The notes under the pieces: model-generated
The model's database searches: none
Told to the model about the DNA's origin: nothing
The model's input: only the letters and a program-made list of their open reading frames with translations
Shown: positions 32,523-40,157 of the stretch, piece after piece
Layout of the letters: each line of letters begins with the position of its first letter
Position numbering within the stretch: position 1 is the stretch's first letter
Source of the DNA: Thermoguttaceae bacterium
Lineage (GTDB): Bacteria > Planctomycetota > Planctomycetia > Pirellulales > Thermoguttaceae
NCBI GenBank assembly: GCA_017557195.1
Contig: JAFZAL010000133.1
Span: forward strand, 1-60,770
DNA: 60,770 nt
Direction: 5' to 3'
Translations under genes and position numbers: made by a program

Positions 32523-33983
32523 ATGTTCAATCATACTATTGAAATATTTGAAACGCTGGATCAGAAGACCCGGCTCGTCGCGGCGCTGAATTACGTCTGT
32601 GCAGCCCGTCCGTACCTTTCGGGTCTGGCTAGCCTGCTGAAAATTTACGTCTCGAATATGGTGGATACAGCGGGAATCTCCGCGTCGGGCAGACTCCTCA
32701 TCAATCCCCAATTTCTGGAGAAACAGTCTCTTCAGGATCTCGCCTTCATCCTTGCGCACGAGCTTATGCACCTCGTGTTGCAGACGCACGAACGCGAAGG
32801 GAATTTTTCCGAACACGATCTGGTCAACGTCGCCCACGATTTTATCATTAACGATGATTTAATGGAAGATTTCACGACCGGTAGGGATAGCTGCCCGCCT
32901 GCTGGCGCATTGCATTGGCCGGATTACGAAGATTCCGTCAAAGACTGGAAACCTGCCAGCGAGTATTCGCTTGAGGAATTGGTCAGCGTTCTGAGAAAAC
33001 AGAACATCTCCCCAAAACAGGTATGGGACAACGAAAACACCTACACATTCTCGAGCTCTGACCAAACCCTCTCCGGCGGGGGCGGAGGGGGTACTTTGGG
33101 AGATCTCCTTAAAGAGGCAGGCGTTAAAGCATCCCAACTTAATAAAAACAATTCCCGGAAGGATACGAAATCCCAAGGCGACAATTCTGCTGACACTCGC
33201 TCAAAGAGCAAACAAAGCGGTCCTCGCTTGAGAAGTCGCATTAAGAACCGCTTGGACGTTATTTCTGCGGAGGACGAACTGAGCGTTTTTCCAGATCTGT
33301 CCCCCGAGTCCCTCACTCGCGAGCAGAAAAGCGTTCAGCAAGCCGCTATTCGTTCCTACTCGGAAGCGGTTATGATGGACTCTTTGAAAAAAATCGAAAA
33401 CGCCAGCATTGAACGCGGCGATGAATACGGCAACGAGTACGGCATGATCGAATTGCTTCGCGGAAGTTACGTTACGCCGTGGGAAGCCGCCCTTCAGCGC
33501 TGGTTCGACTCGGTTACTCCGGGAGACCGCTCGTTTGCAAGAGCTTCCCGCCGCGGCGCGTGGCGGACCGACGTCGTTCTCCCCGGTCGGAAACGAGAAG
33601 GCTGGACTATCCATATCGTTCTGGATACCAGCGGATCCATGACCTGGGCTCTTCGGAACGCTTTAGGCGCCATTGACCAATTCTGCCAGAACAACAACGT
33701 GGAAACCATACACATTTTACAATGTGACGTTGACGTTACTGCGGATGAGTGGCTCGAAGTGGGAACCCTCGAAAACTTTGAGGCAAAAGGTTTCGGAGGA
33801 AGCGACATGTCCCCCGCTATGTTGAAGCTTGCGGAAGATCCGGACGTAACCGCCGTCATCGTTCTTACCGATGGCTACATCGGCTATCCCGAACAGGAAC
33901 CCCCTTATGAGACGCTTTGGGCGATTGTTGACAGAGGAAATACCGACTTCAATTACGGAACCGCCATCCGGATTGAAGATTAA
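32523..33983 (+). CDS. DUF2201-type metallopeptidase-like/VWA protein
   Basis: The protein has 486 residues from the ATG at 32523, chosen for the GGAG at 32514. The N-terminal half has HELMH at 79-83, a zincin-like HExxH. The middle is polar and Lys/Ser-rich (about 190-240). The C-terminal VWA domain has DTSGSM at 368-373 (MIDAS), a later GGSDMSPA and LTDGY. This matches the DUF2201_N + DUF2201 family, usually encoded beside a MoxR ATPase. The ATPase-VWA pair is probably the engine of the island, and the HExxH may be structural or proteolytic. Confidence 0.85.
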   Translation: MFNHTIEIFETLDQKTRLVAALNYVCAARPYLSGLASLLKIYVSNMVDTAGISASGRLLINPQFLEKQSLQDLAFILAHELMHLVLQTHEREGNFSEHDLVNVAHDFIINDDLMEDFTTGRDSCPPAGALHWPDYEDSVKDWKPASEYSLEELVSVLRKQNISPKQVWDNENTYTFSSSDQTLSGGGGGGTLGDLLKEAGVKASQLNKNNSRKDTKSQGDNSADTRSKSKQSGPRLRSRIKNRLDVISAEDELSVFPDLSPESLTREQKSVQQAAIRSYSEAVMMDSLKKIENASIERGDEYGNEYGMIELLRGSYVTPWEAALQRWFDSVTPGDRSFARASRRGAWRTDVVLPGRKREGWTIHIVLDTSGSMTWALRNALGAIDQFCQNNNVETIHILQCDVDVTADEWLEVGTLENFEAKGFGGSDMSPAMLKLAEDPDVTAVIVLTDGYIGYPEQEPPYETLWAIVDRGNTDFNYGTAIRIED

Positions 33984-33988
33984 CCGGG

Positions 33989-34083
33989 TAAAATTGCCGC
34001 GGCGTTTATCAATTTGACGCTAAATGAAACAACTCCTCAATCGGACTTGCCGGTCGAGGAGTTTTAAATTAACTTGGGCGATT
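33989..34083 (+). pseudogene. Decayed 3' fragment of the DUF4405 gene
   Basis: This aligns without gaps to the last 95 coding bases region at 27779-27873. The frame is broken by stop codons (TAAATT after GAGGAGTT). It begins just after the VWA stop, so it marks the right border of the island. Confidence 0.75.
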
Positions 34084-34190
34084 TGCAAGAACTCGTTCAA
34101 TGTTGGTTTACGATAATCGATAATTTTGATTTTGAATGCCGAGGACGCGGACTCCTTGCAGACAGCGCAGAAGCAAGCGGCTCTCGCTCC

Positions 34191-34248
34191 GTATTTTCCC
34201 GGGGGTTAAATCGCCCGTCTCGCTAAAATCCGTGAACAGACTGACCTG
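34191..34248. repeat. Dispersed intergenic repeat, copy 1
   Basis: It shares TATT-TCCCGGGGG, CGCTAAAATCCGTG-like text and TGACCTG with 42519-42577, in the same order. Identity is partial. Confidence 0.6.
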
Positions 34249-34285
34249 TTCAAAAGCTGTTAGGAACCCCGTTACCGGATAAGCC

Positions 34286-34343
34286 AAAAATTTTTTAAAA
34301 AAACGGTAACAGTTTTGTTTAATCATTCGTATATACCTCTACA
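34286..34343 (+). repeat. Second right flanking repeat (ACGGTAACAG element)
   Basis: This is the partner of 28033-28090. The A/T tract, AACGGTAACAGTTTTG and CATTCGTATA are conserved. Confidence 0.75.
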
Positions 34344-34377
34344 AATATACTTTAATTAAACAATATAGGAGTAAATC

Positions 34378-35163
34378 ATGAATTTAAATAGAGTTTCCAT
34401 CGCAGGCGCGGATCAGACCTGTAGAATCGAAGACCTTTTTGCTCTTTCACGGGAATTTCCTTTCGTTGAATGGGGCATATTGATCAAATCTTCCGGTTCG
34501 AATCCGATGCATCGGTATCCGGAGCTGAATTGGATCGACGAGCTATGCCGCAAGAATCGCGAGGCGGCGACCCCGATGAATCTTTCCTTGCACGTATGCG
34601 GTGGGATTATCAAGGACATTTTCAAGCGAGGCGACAAATTGTGGCAGTTTTTCTGCGGCGAGCCTAAAAAGAACAATGGCTACGAAACCCGCGTGGCGGA
34701 CATGGATGCAACGCTGCGTACGTTCCAGCGCATACAACTCAATTTCACAGCTGCGGACCTTCGCAAGTACAGTTCGGACATGGCGCCGGCTCTGCTGGAA
34801 CTGCCGGGCGAACACCAGTTCATCATTCAGGCGTTGGCCCCAGAATTCGACCCGACTGGCGAGAACGTTACGACGGGCTGGACGCTGCGTGATGCGGGGG
34901 TTGACGTCGTATTTCTTCACGACGCTTCAGCCGGTCACGGCGTTGCTACACAGGACTGGCTCGAACCGATTGGAGACTATTGCGGCTATGCTGGCGGTCT
35001 GAAACCGGAAAACCTTCAGGAAAACCTGGAACTGATCGAGATCGTCGCTGGCGATACTCCCATCTGGGCAGACATGGAGTCCGGCGTTCGAGATGAAAAC
35101 GACCTGTTCGTCCTCGACCGAGCGCAAAAAGTTCTGGAGATCGCGAAGCCTTGGATTAAATGA
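34378..35163 (+). CDS. TrpF-like TIM-barrel protein
   Basis: The 261-residue soluble protein ends with YAGGLKPENL, WADMESGVRDENDLFVLDRAQKVLEI. This recalls the phosphate-binding end of phosphoribosylanthranilate isomerase (AGGLxPxNV, SGVE). The N-terminus lacks the usual KICG motif and no trp genes are near, so the reaction is open. AGGAG precedes the ATG. The gene probably followed DUF4405 directly before the island arrived. Confidence 0.6.
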   Translation: MNLNRVSIAGADQTCRIEDLFALSREFPFVEWGILIKSSGSNPMHRYPELNWIDELCRKNREAATPMNLSLHVCGGIIKDIFKRGDKLWQFFCGEPKKNNGYETRVADMDATLRTFQRIQLNFTAADLRKYSSDMAPALLELPGEHQFIIQALAPEFDPTGENVTTGWTLRDAGVDVVFLHDASAGHGVATQDWLEPIGDYCGYAGGLKPENLQENLELIEIVAGDTPIWADMESGVRDENDLFVLDRAQKVLEIAKPWIK

Positions 35164-35182
35164 TGAGCGCTGCATTACGCCG

Positions 35183-36643
35183 TTACTGAACTTCAATAAC
35201 GGCGACGGCGTTGTAGGAATCCTTGAAAACGTTTTGCCCTGTCAGCAGGACGACGGCTTCTCCGGTTTCAACGTATTCCCGTTTTTTCGCTTCCGCGACG
35301 ATGTCGGCGTAGTTCTTTGCTTTCGGCAGATACATAGGGATCACGCCCCAGTAAAGAGCCATTCGTCGCGCGGCTTCCAGAACGGGAGAGCAGCCGATCG
35401 TCGAGACAGTCGAACGCAGCTGAGCCAAATCCAGCGCAGTTCGCCCGGTTGACGTTGCCGCGATAATAGCTGATGCCTCGGTAGTGTCTGCAATGCTGAC
35501 CGCCGCTTCTGCCATGGCGCAGCCGACAAGCGAGCTGGGGCTGACAAGCGTGTATTCGGAATCGTCGTAAAAACAGGGAACCATCGGCTCCTGTTCGTTG
35601 TCACTCTTCGCTCTTTCCTTTTCGGTTGCCAGAGCAATGCGGTGCATCGTCTTGACCGTTTCAACCGGGTAATCGCCCACAGCGGTTTCCCCGGAAAGCA
35701 TGATGCAGTCCGCGCCGTCGAAAACCGCGTTGGCAACGTCGGACGCCTCCGCTCGAGTAGGAATGCGGCTGTGCGTCATGCTTTCCAGCATCTGCGTTGC
35801 AACAATCACCGGCTTGCCCAGCGCTCGGCAGACGCGAATGATTTCCTTCTGGACAACGCCCATCCTGGCGATGTCGACTTCTACGCCCAGGTCGCCGCGG
35901 GCAACCATCACGCCGTCTGACGCCAAAACAATCTGTTCCAGATTCTTGACCGCTTCCGGCTTCTCGATTTTAGCGATAATCCCCGTATTGAGCGGTTTTC
36001 CCGCCGGCTTATTGGCAATGAGAATGTCACGCAGTTCGTCGATTTCCTCAGCTGTGCGAACGAAGCTGAACCCGAGATAATCGATTCCGTTTTGAACCGC
36101 CCAAATCGCGTTGTCAATATCGACCGGCTGCAGGGATTTCACCGACAGCTTGACGCCCGGCAGATTGATTCCCTGACGAGATCGGACAACGCCTGGTTGA
36201 ACAACGACGCCCTCGACGTAGTCTTTGCCCTTTTTGGTAATCTCGACGCTGACCAGCCCGTCGCACATCAAAACGCGGTTGCCTTTTTTCAGTTCGTCAA
36301 CCAGCGGTTCGTAAGTTGACGTCAGCCAGTTCTTTTGCGGCGACGTCTTCCCGCGAATAAAACGGATCGTTTCGCCTTGAACGCAGTCCAGCTCTCCGCC
36401 TTCAATTTCTCCCAGACGCATTTTCGGACCCGCCAGGTCCATTAAAACGGCGATCGGCGCGTTCGCTTTCTTTTCTGCCTTGCGAATCAGCGACAGCGTT
36501 GATGCGAACGAGTCAATCTTTCCGTGAGCGGCGTTAATGCGAAAGACGTCGACTCCCGCCTGAATGAGTTCTACGAGTTTCTCGACCGACAAAATCGCCG
36601 GTCCGACAGTTGCGATAATTTTTGTTTGACTTGGACGAAGCAT
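35183..36643 (-). CDS. pyk: Pyruvate kinase
   Basis: The 486-residue glycolytic enzyme converts PEP and ADP to pyruvate and ATP. It starts TKIIATVGPA and has FRINAAHG, DLAGPKMRLG, the active-site signature IAKIEKPEAVKNL, MVARGDLGVEV, ATQMLESM and SGETAVGDYP. The first domain has NAAHG where most have NFSHG, and the B domain is present. Length fits bacterial type. It converges on the TrpF-like gene. Confidence 0.93.
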   Translation of the reverse strand: MLRPSQTKIIATVGPAILSVEKLVELIQAGVDVFRINAAHGKIDSFASTLSLIRKAEKKANAPIAVLMDLAGPKMRLGEIEGGELDCVQGETIRFIRGKTSPQKNWLTSTYEPLVDELKKGNRVLMCDGLVSVEITKKGKDYVEGVVVQPGVVRSRQGINLPGVKLSVKSLQPVDIDNAIWAVQNGIDYLGFSFVRTAEEIDELRDILIANKPAGKPLNTGIIAKIEKPEAVKNLEQIVLASDGVMVARGDLGVEVDIARMGVVQKEIIRVCRALGKPVIVATQMLESMTHSRIPTRAEASDVANAVFDGADCIMLSGETAVGDYPVETVKTMHRIALATEKERAKSDNEQEPMVPCFYDDSEYTLVSPSSLVGCAMAEAAVSIADTTEASAIIAATSTGRTALDLAQLRSTVSTIGCSPVLEAARRMALYWGVIPMYLPKAKNYADIVAEAKKREYVETGEAVVLLTGQNVFKDSYNAVAVIEVQ

Positions 36644-36654
36644 GGTAATGGAAA

Positions 36655-36736
36655 GTGATAAGTGGAAAGTGGTTAGTGGTAAGTATTATTAACGCTTTGC
36701 GTCCTTACTACTAAATACTTACCACTTACCACTAAT
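36655..36736. repeat. Inverted repeat between pyk and nnrD
   Basis: GTGGTTAGTGGTAAGTATT and AATACTTACCACTTACCAC are almost exact complements around a roughly 25-base middle containing ACGCTTTGCGT. It is of the same iterated, low-complexity type as the other gap palindromes. Confidence 0.7.
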
Positions 36737-36794
36737 TACTTTTAATATATTCAATTCTCGTCCTTCCTGCAAGGGGGAGGACGAACGCTTTTGT

Positions 36795-37646
36795 TTATTT
36801 CGCGTCTTTTTCCAGCTTTTTGAACGCGGCGGGGAGGAACTCTAAAATGCGTTCGGCTGTAACGGACGTCTGACCGAGGGATCGGGCGGCAAGGTCTCCC
36901 GCCAGGCCGTGGACGTAAACGCCGATTTGCGCGGCGTCAAACGGGTCGTACTGCTGGGCGACCAGCGACGCGATTACGCCTGTCAGGACGTCGCCCGCCC
37001 CGCCGGTTGCCATGCCGGGGTTCCCTGTCTTGTTGGTATACGTATGAATTCCGTCTGTTACAACGGTTTTGTGTCCTTTGAGAACAATAATAGCGCTGAG
37101 TTGAAGAGCCATCTCTTTGGCTGCGTCTATCTGCTCCTCTCGCGTCTGCTTTTCCGTCGCGCCAGACAGTCGGGCGAATTCCCCCGGATGAGGCGTCAGG
37201 ATTCTCGGATGGCTTGCCTTGAACTTCAAAGAACTTCTCGACAGGGCGTTGAGGGCGTCCGCGTCGATTATCATTGGTTTGTCGGATTTCTTGTACAGAA
37301 CCCGGACAAGCTCGTCCAGTTCCTTTGACTGCCCCAGCCCCGGACCGATAGCAATTACCGACGCCTTTTGCGCTTCTTCCAGAATCGGATTGAGCGCGGC
37401 GTGAGATATTTTCCCGGACTCGTCGCAGGGCAGGGGGATGGTCGTGTACTGGCGGTCGTATCCCGCCACGACTTCCAGACAGACGTCCGGAACGGCGACG
37501 CGCGCCAGTCCGCAGCCGCTTGCCAGCGCAGAAGAGCCGCACAGCGACGGCGCCCCGTACATGCCGCGGCATCCGCCGACTACTAAAACGGTTCCGAACG
37601 ATCCTTTATGCGAATCCGCCTCTCGCGGTTTAAGTTTGAATCTCAT
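36795..37646 (-). CDS. nnrD: ADP-dependent NAD(P)H-hydrate dehydratase
   Basis: The 283-residue ribokinase-fold protein has GSFGTVLVVGG, TPHPGEFARL, VLKGHKTVV and ATGGAGDVLTG with the catalytic Asp. This is the C-terminal half (NnrD) of the YjeF repair enzyme, which restores damaged NAD(P)HX. The N-terminal epimerase half is not fused here and is not in the window. It is cytosolic, at ordinary length for a lone NnrD. Confidence 0.9.
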   Translation of the reverse strand: MRFKLKPREADSHKGSFGTVLVVGGCRGMYGAPSLCGSSALASGCGLARVAVPDVCLEVVAGYDRQYTTIPLPCDESGKISHAALNPILEEAQKASVIAIGPGLGQSKELDELVRVLYKKSDKPMIIDADALNALSRSSLKFKASHPRILTPHPGEFARLSGATEKQTREEQIDAAKEMALQLSAIIVLKGHKTVVTDGIHTYTNKTGNPGMATGGAGDVLTGVIASLVAQQYDPFDAAQIGVYVHGLAGDLAARSLGQTSVTAERILEFLPAAFKKLEKDAK

Positions 37647-37698
37647 CTGATCAAAGGGGGGAAAACAGTGGATATCGGTTATAATACTCTATACGGTA

Positions 37699-37725
37699 AT
37701 TATACCATATAATAAAGAACGTCAA
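37699..37725 (-). promoter_or_regulatory. Possible nnrD promoter
   Basis: On the minus strand TTGACG (37725-37720) and TATAAT (37704-37699) are 15 bases apart, upstream of the nnrD start at 37646. Confidence 0.45.
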
Positions 37726-37799
37726 GAGAGAGGGAACGGTCTGCAATCCCAAAGAGTGTACACAACTTCTTCTTGCGAAGATAGACAAGATGAGAAGCA

Positions 37800-38097
37800 G
37801 AATCGCGTCCTGAAAGGACGCAACCCTTGTAACCGTGGGCTTCAGCCCACGGAATAATCACGCTATACTCCCCCTATCGCTTTAGCCGCATTTCCTCCTG
37901 CGCCCCAAAGGGGGCGCGGGAGGAAATGCGTATTCTTCGATATTCTATTTATTCATGTTCCACTCCGGCGGTTGAAACCGCCGGTTACAATGAGTTTCGT
38001 CCCTGTCGGGACTTTAGCGAACTAAAGTTCGCTATCGCTATCGCGACATCTCATTGTTCATTCGGACAAATCATCTTAGATCAGGAAAAATTTGCGT
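37800..38097. repeat. Multi-hairpin intergenic repeat, copy B plus extra hairpins
   Basis: Two hairpins (GCGTCCTGAAAGGACGC near 37805 and CCGTGGGCTTCAGCCCACGG near 37834) precede the part matching 1-200. That part has a 16-bp stem at 37891-37926, the TGAA-loop stem at 37965-37984 (identical to copy A), a 5-bp stem at 37999-38012 and a 7-bp stem at 38016-38033. It fills most of a 484-base gap with no gene. Confidence 0.8.
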
Positions 38098-38130
38098 GTA
38101 CCCAATCTCAGATGTTACCGCAAAAATCCG

Positions 38131-38481
38131 TTAAACGCTCGCGGACGGGTGCGGATTTGACAGAGCGGCGTTATACTGGTTTATTGCTTTTTGAAGGATA
38201 GCTTTTTCTGATTTAGTAAGCATGTCAATCGACAAGACTGTAATAATCTGCTTGCGGTTTTTATCGTAAACGATGGGGATGAACTCATCCTGATAACGAA
38301 TCACCGCCTTGCTTCTCGCTAAACTTTGCTTTTTCAAAAAACAGAAATATTTCCCGTGCGAGCAAATCTGGCTCATCTCTTTATATTGTTTTTTGCTGAT
38401 AGCTATACCAACCCGTTCCAGCGTTCGGCGTTTGGTATGGAGTTCCAGATTTTTACATTTTGAACGATGTTTCCTTCTCAT
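38131..38481 (-). CDS. Small basic protein of unknown function
   Basis: The 116-residue frame begins MRRKHRSKCK, with a Lys/Arg-rich first 30 residues, then a mixed alpha/beta region (IRYQDEFIPIVYDKNRKQIITVL) that could be a small RNA- or DNA-binding fold. I do not recognise it. A 16-residue upstream extension is possible but less likely. Copy B of the hairpin element lies just beyond its stop. Confidence 0.55.
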   Translation of the reverse strand: MRRKHRSKCKNLELHTKRRTLERVGIAISKKQYKEMSQICSHGKYFCFLKKQSLARSKAVIRYQDEFIPIVYDKNRKQIITVLSIDMLTKSEKAILQKAINQYNAALSNPHPSASV

Positions 38482-38759
38482 AATAACTCTCCGTTGAATG
38501 AAAGTAATTCCGTGACAGAAAAAATCCAAACCAATAATAACGATATTTGCTCTTCAGGGGAACCTGAATTTCCAGAAAATCGAACAAAAATGAGAATTAT
38601 TGCGCCTGACAAGTTTGCATTGTAGCGGTTAGATAAAATAGCGAATTGTCAGATCGTCTATTGAAATCTCCTATTTTAACATTTCTCGATATTGTAAAAA
38701 GCAAAATATTGGATATAATAATCAGTAAAGCAAACGATATAAGAATTCGAGGTTTCCAA

Positions 38760-40157
38760 ATGGATGATTTATCTAAAAACTCTGACGTCAACGATATCCC
38801 CGACAGCGCTTTGGGCGTTGAGATGAATCGCGATATACCTCTCGGCGACGGCGAACGAGCGATTTCTGTCCTGTACGCTCTGCAGAAACAACGCGAGTCC
38901 AGCGCCGATTCTGGTTCGGTTGAATATCTCGCCCCGGAGTTGACGGCGCAGATTGACTCGTTTTCCATGTACGACGTCGTCGTTGAGACTTTACAGCGGT
39001 TTCAGGAGGAAAACGTCTGCCCGACTGTTCCGATTTCGCCCGAGACGCGACTGGAAGAACTCTTTCCCGCCAAAGGACGCGAGAAAAACTGGAAACGGTT
39101 TATTCACGATTTGCAATATCAGGATTGGGATACTGGACGAGCGGTATTTCTCAGAATGCCTCGGTCTGTATCAAAATTTACATCCCCTTTTAATGTTGCT
39201 TTTGTAGTTATTTTGGTCTTGTCCATTCCGATTGGAATACTCAATGCGTTTAACGTCATTGAGTGTTTCCCGCAGTGGCTAAGATTTGCCTATTTTTGGA
39301 TATGTCAGTTTTTGTATTTCTATCTTGGAATTTATATTCTTATCTACTTTATTTTAGACTATCTGCCTTTTAGATTTTATACGAATGTATTCAAGCAAGA
39401 ATACGATACGGTAGAAAAGCTGTCGCGTTATCTCAAGGAAATTAACCTTTTCAGAATTTCTGACCCCGACGCGGAAACGCTTGCCAAATCCGGCTGCCCG
39501 ATTTGTAAGAAGATACTCGATTTTCTGTCTTGTCAGTCGAGAATTCCAGAAAATGAATTGAATTTACAAACCCGACTGGATTCTCTATTCCATGGAAACA
39601 AAGCGTATTCCGTTTGGAATGGTCTGTTGGAGAAAATGACGAAAGAGAAATTCAATCTGCCATACATGATTCCGCTCCTGCTTAGTTCGAGCTCTGTAAT
39701 AATTAAATGGTTTTTGAATTTTCTTTCTTGGTTTGTTGCAGCGGGCTTTGCAATAGGAGTTGGATATGTAGTGTATTTCAGCTCGTTTAATATTTCGGCG
39801 CCAAGGGATTTTCTAATTGACAGAATCCCATTTTTGATGCATTGTCACTATATGTGGATGCTGTTTTCTCTGGTTTTTGTCACTTACCTGCTAGCAGCGA
39901 CGCTTATAATGGCGATAATAGCCATGTTCGACTACTTCCTCTTTCCGCGGTACAGTTTTCCAGTTCGTTATCAGACCGTTGCCAATCTTGTCAATCGGTT
40001 CCGCGCCGCCAACGTGGAATGGCTGGCGGAGAACTGCCCGGAATCGCTGGACGTCAAACTGCGGACGCTGGCGTTTCCCAATGCGGATCAGAAAGAGGTT
40101 ATCGAGAAGTTAAAATCGGAACTGACGCTGGAAGAAGAGCAGATTGAGGATTTCTGA
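38760..40157 (+). CDS. Polytopic membrane protein with internal twofold repeat
   Basis: The protein has about 465 residues from the ATG at 38760 (an upstream start would add 38). Two halves each have a soluble segment with TRLEELF...W..F or TRLDSLF...W..L followed by two transmembrane helices (about 145-205 and 315-400). The soluble parts may be small helical binding domains. A Cys pair CPICKK lies at the start of the second half. I do not recognise a family. Its stop abuts that of flhA with no base between. Confidence 0.7.
   Translation: MDDLSKNSDVNDIPDSALGVEMNRDIPLGDGERAISVLYALQKQRESSADSGSVEYLAPELTAQIDSFSMYDVVVETLQRFQEENVCPTVPISPETRLEELFPAKGREKNWKRFIHDLQYQDWDTGRAVFLRMPRSVSKFTSPFNVAFVVILVLSIPIGILNAFNVIECFPQWLRFAYFWICQFLYFYLGIYILIYFILDYLPFRFYTNVFKQEYDTVEKLSRYLKEINLFRISDPDAETLAKSGCPICKKILDFLSCQSRIPENELNLQTRLDSLFHGNKAYSVWNGLLEKMTKEKFNLPYMIPLLLSSSSVIIKWFLNFLSWFVAAGFAIGVGYVVYFSSFNISAPRDFLIDRIPFLMHCHYMWMLFSLVFVTYLLAATLIMAIIAMFDYFLFPRYSFPVRYQTVANLVNRFRAANVEWLAENCPESLDVKLRTLAFPNADQKEVIEKLKSELTLEEEQIEDF

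Larger units (their letters stand above)
33984..34377. other. Intergenic right border of the island
   Basis: No gene is visible. It holds the DUF4405 fragment, a dispersed repeat (34191-34248) and the ACGGTAACAG repeat (34286-34343), then the start of a TrpF-like gene. Confidence 0.6.

Noticed and set aside
34490-34515. A GGTTCGAATCC string resembling a tRNA T-arm
   Set aside because: It lies inside the TrpF-like coding frame, and no acceptor or anticodon stems surround it. No tRNA was found in the window.
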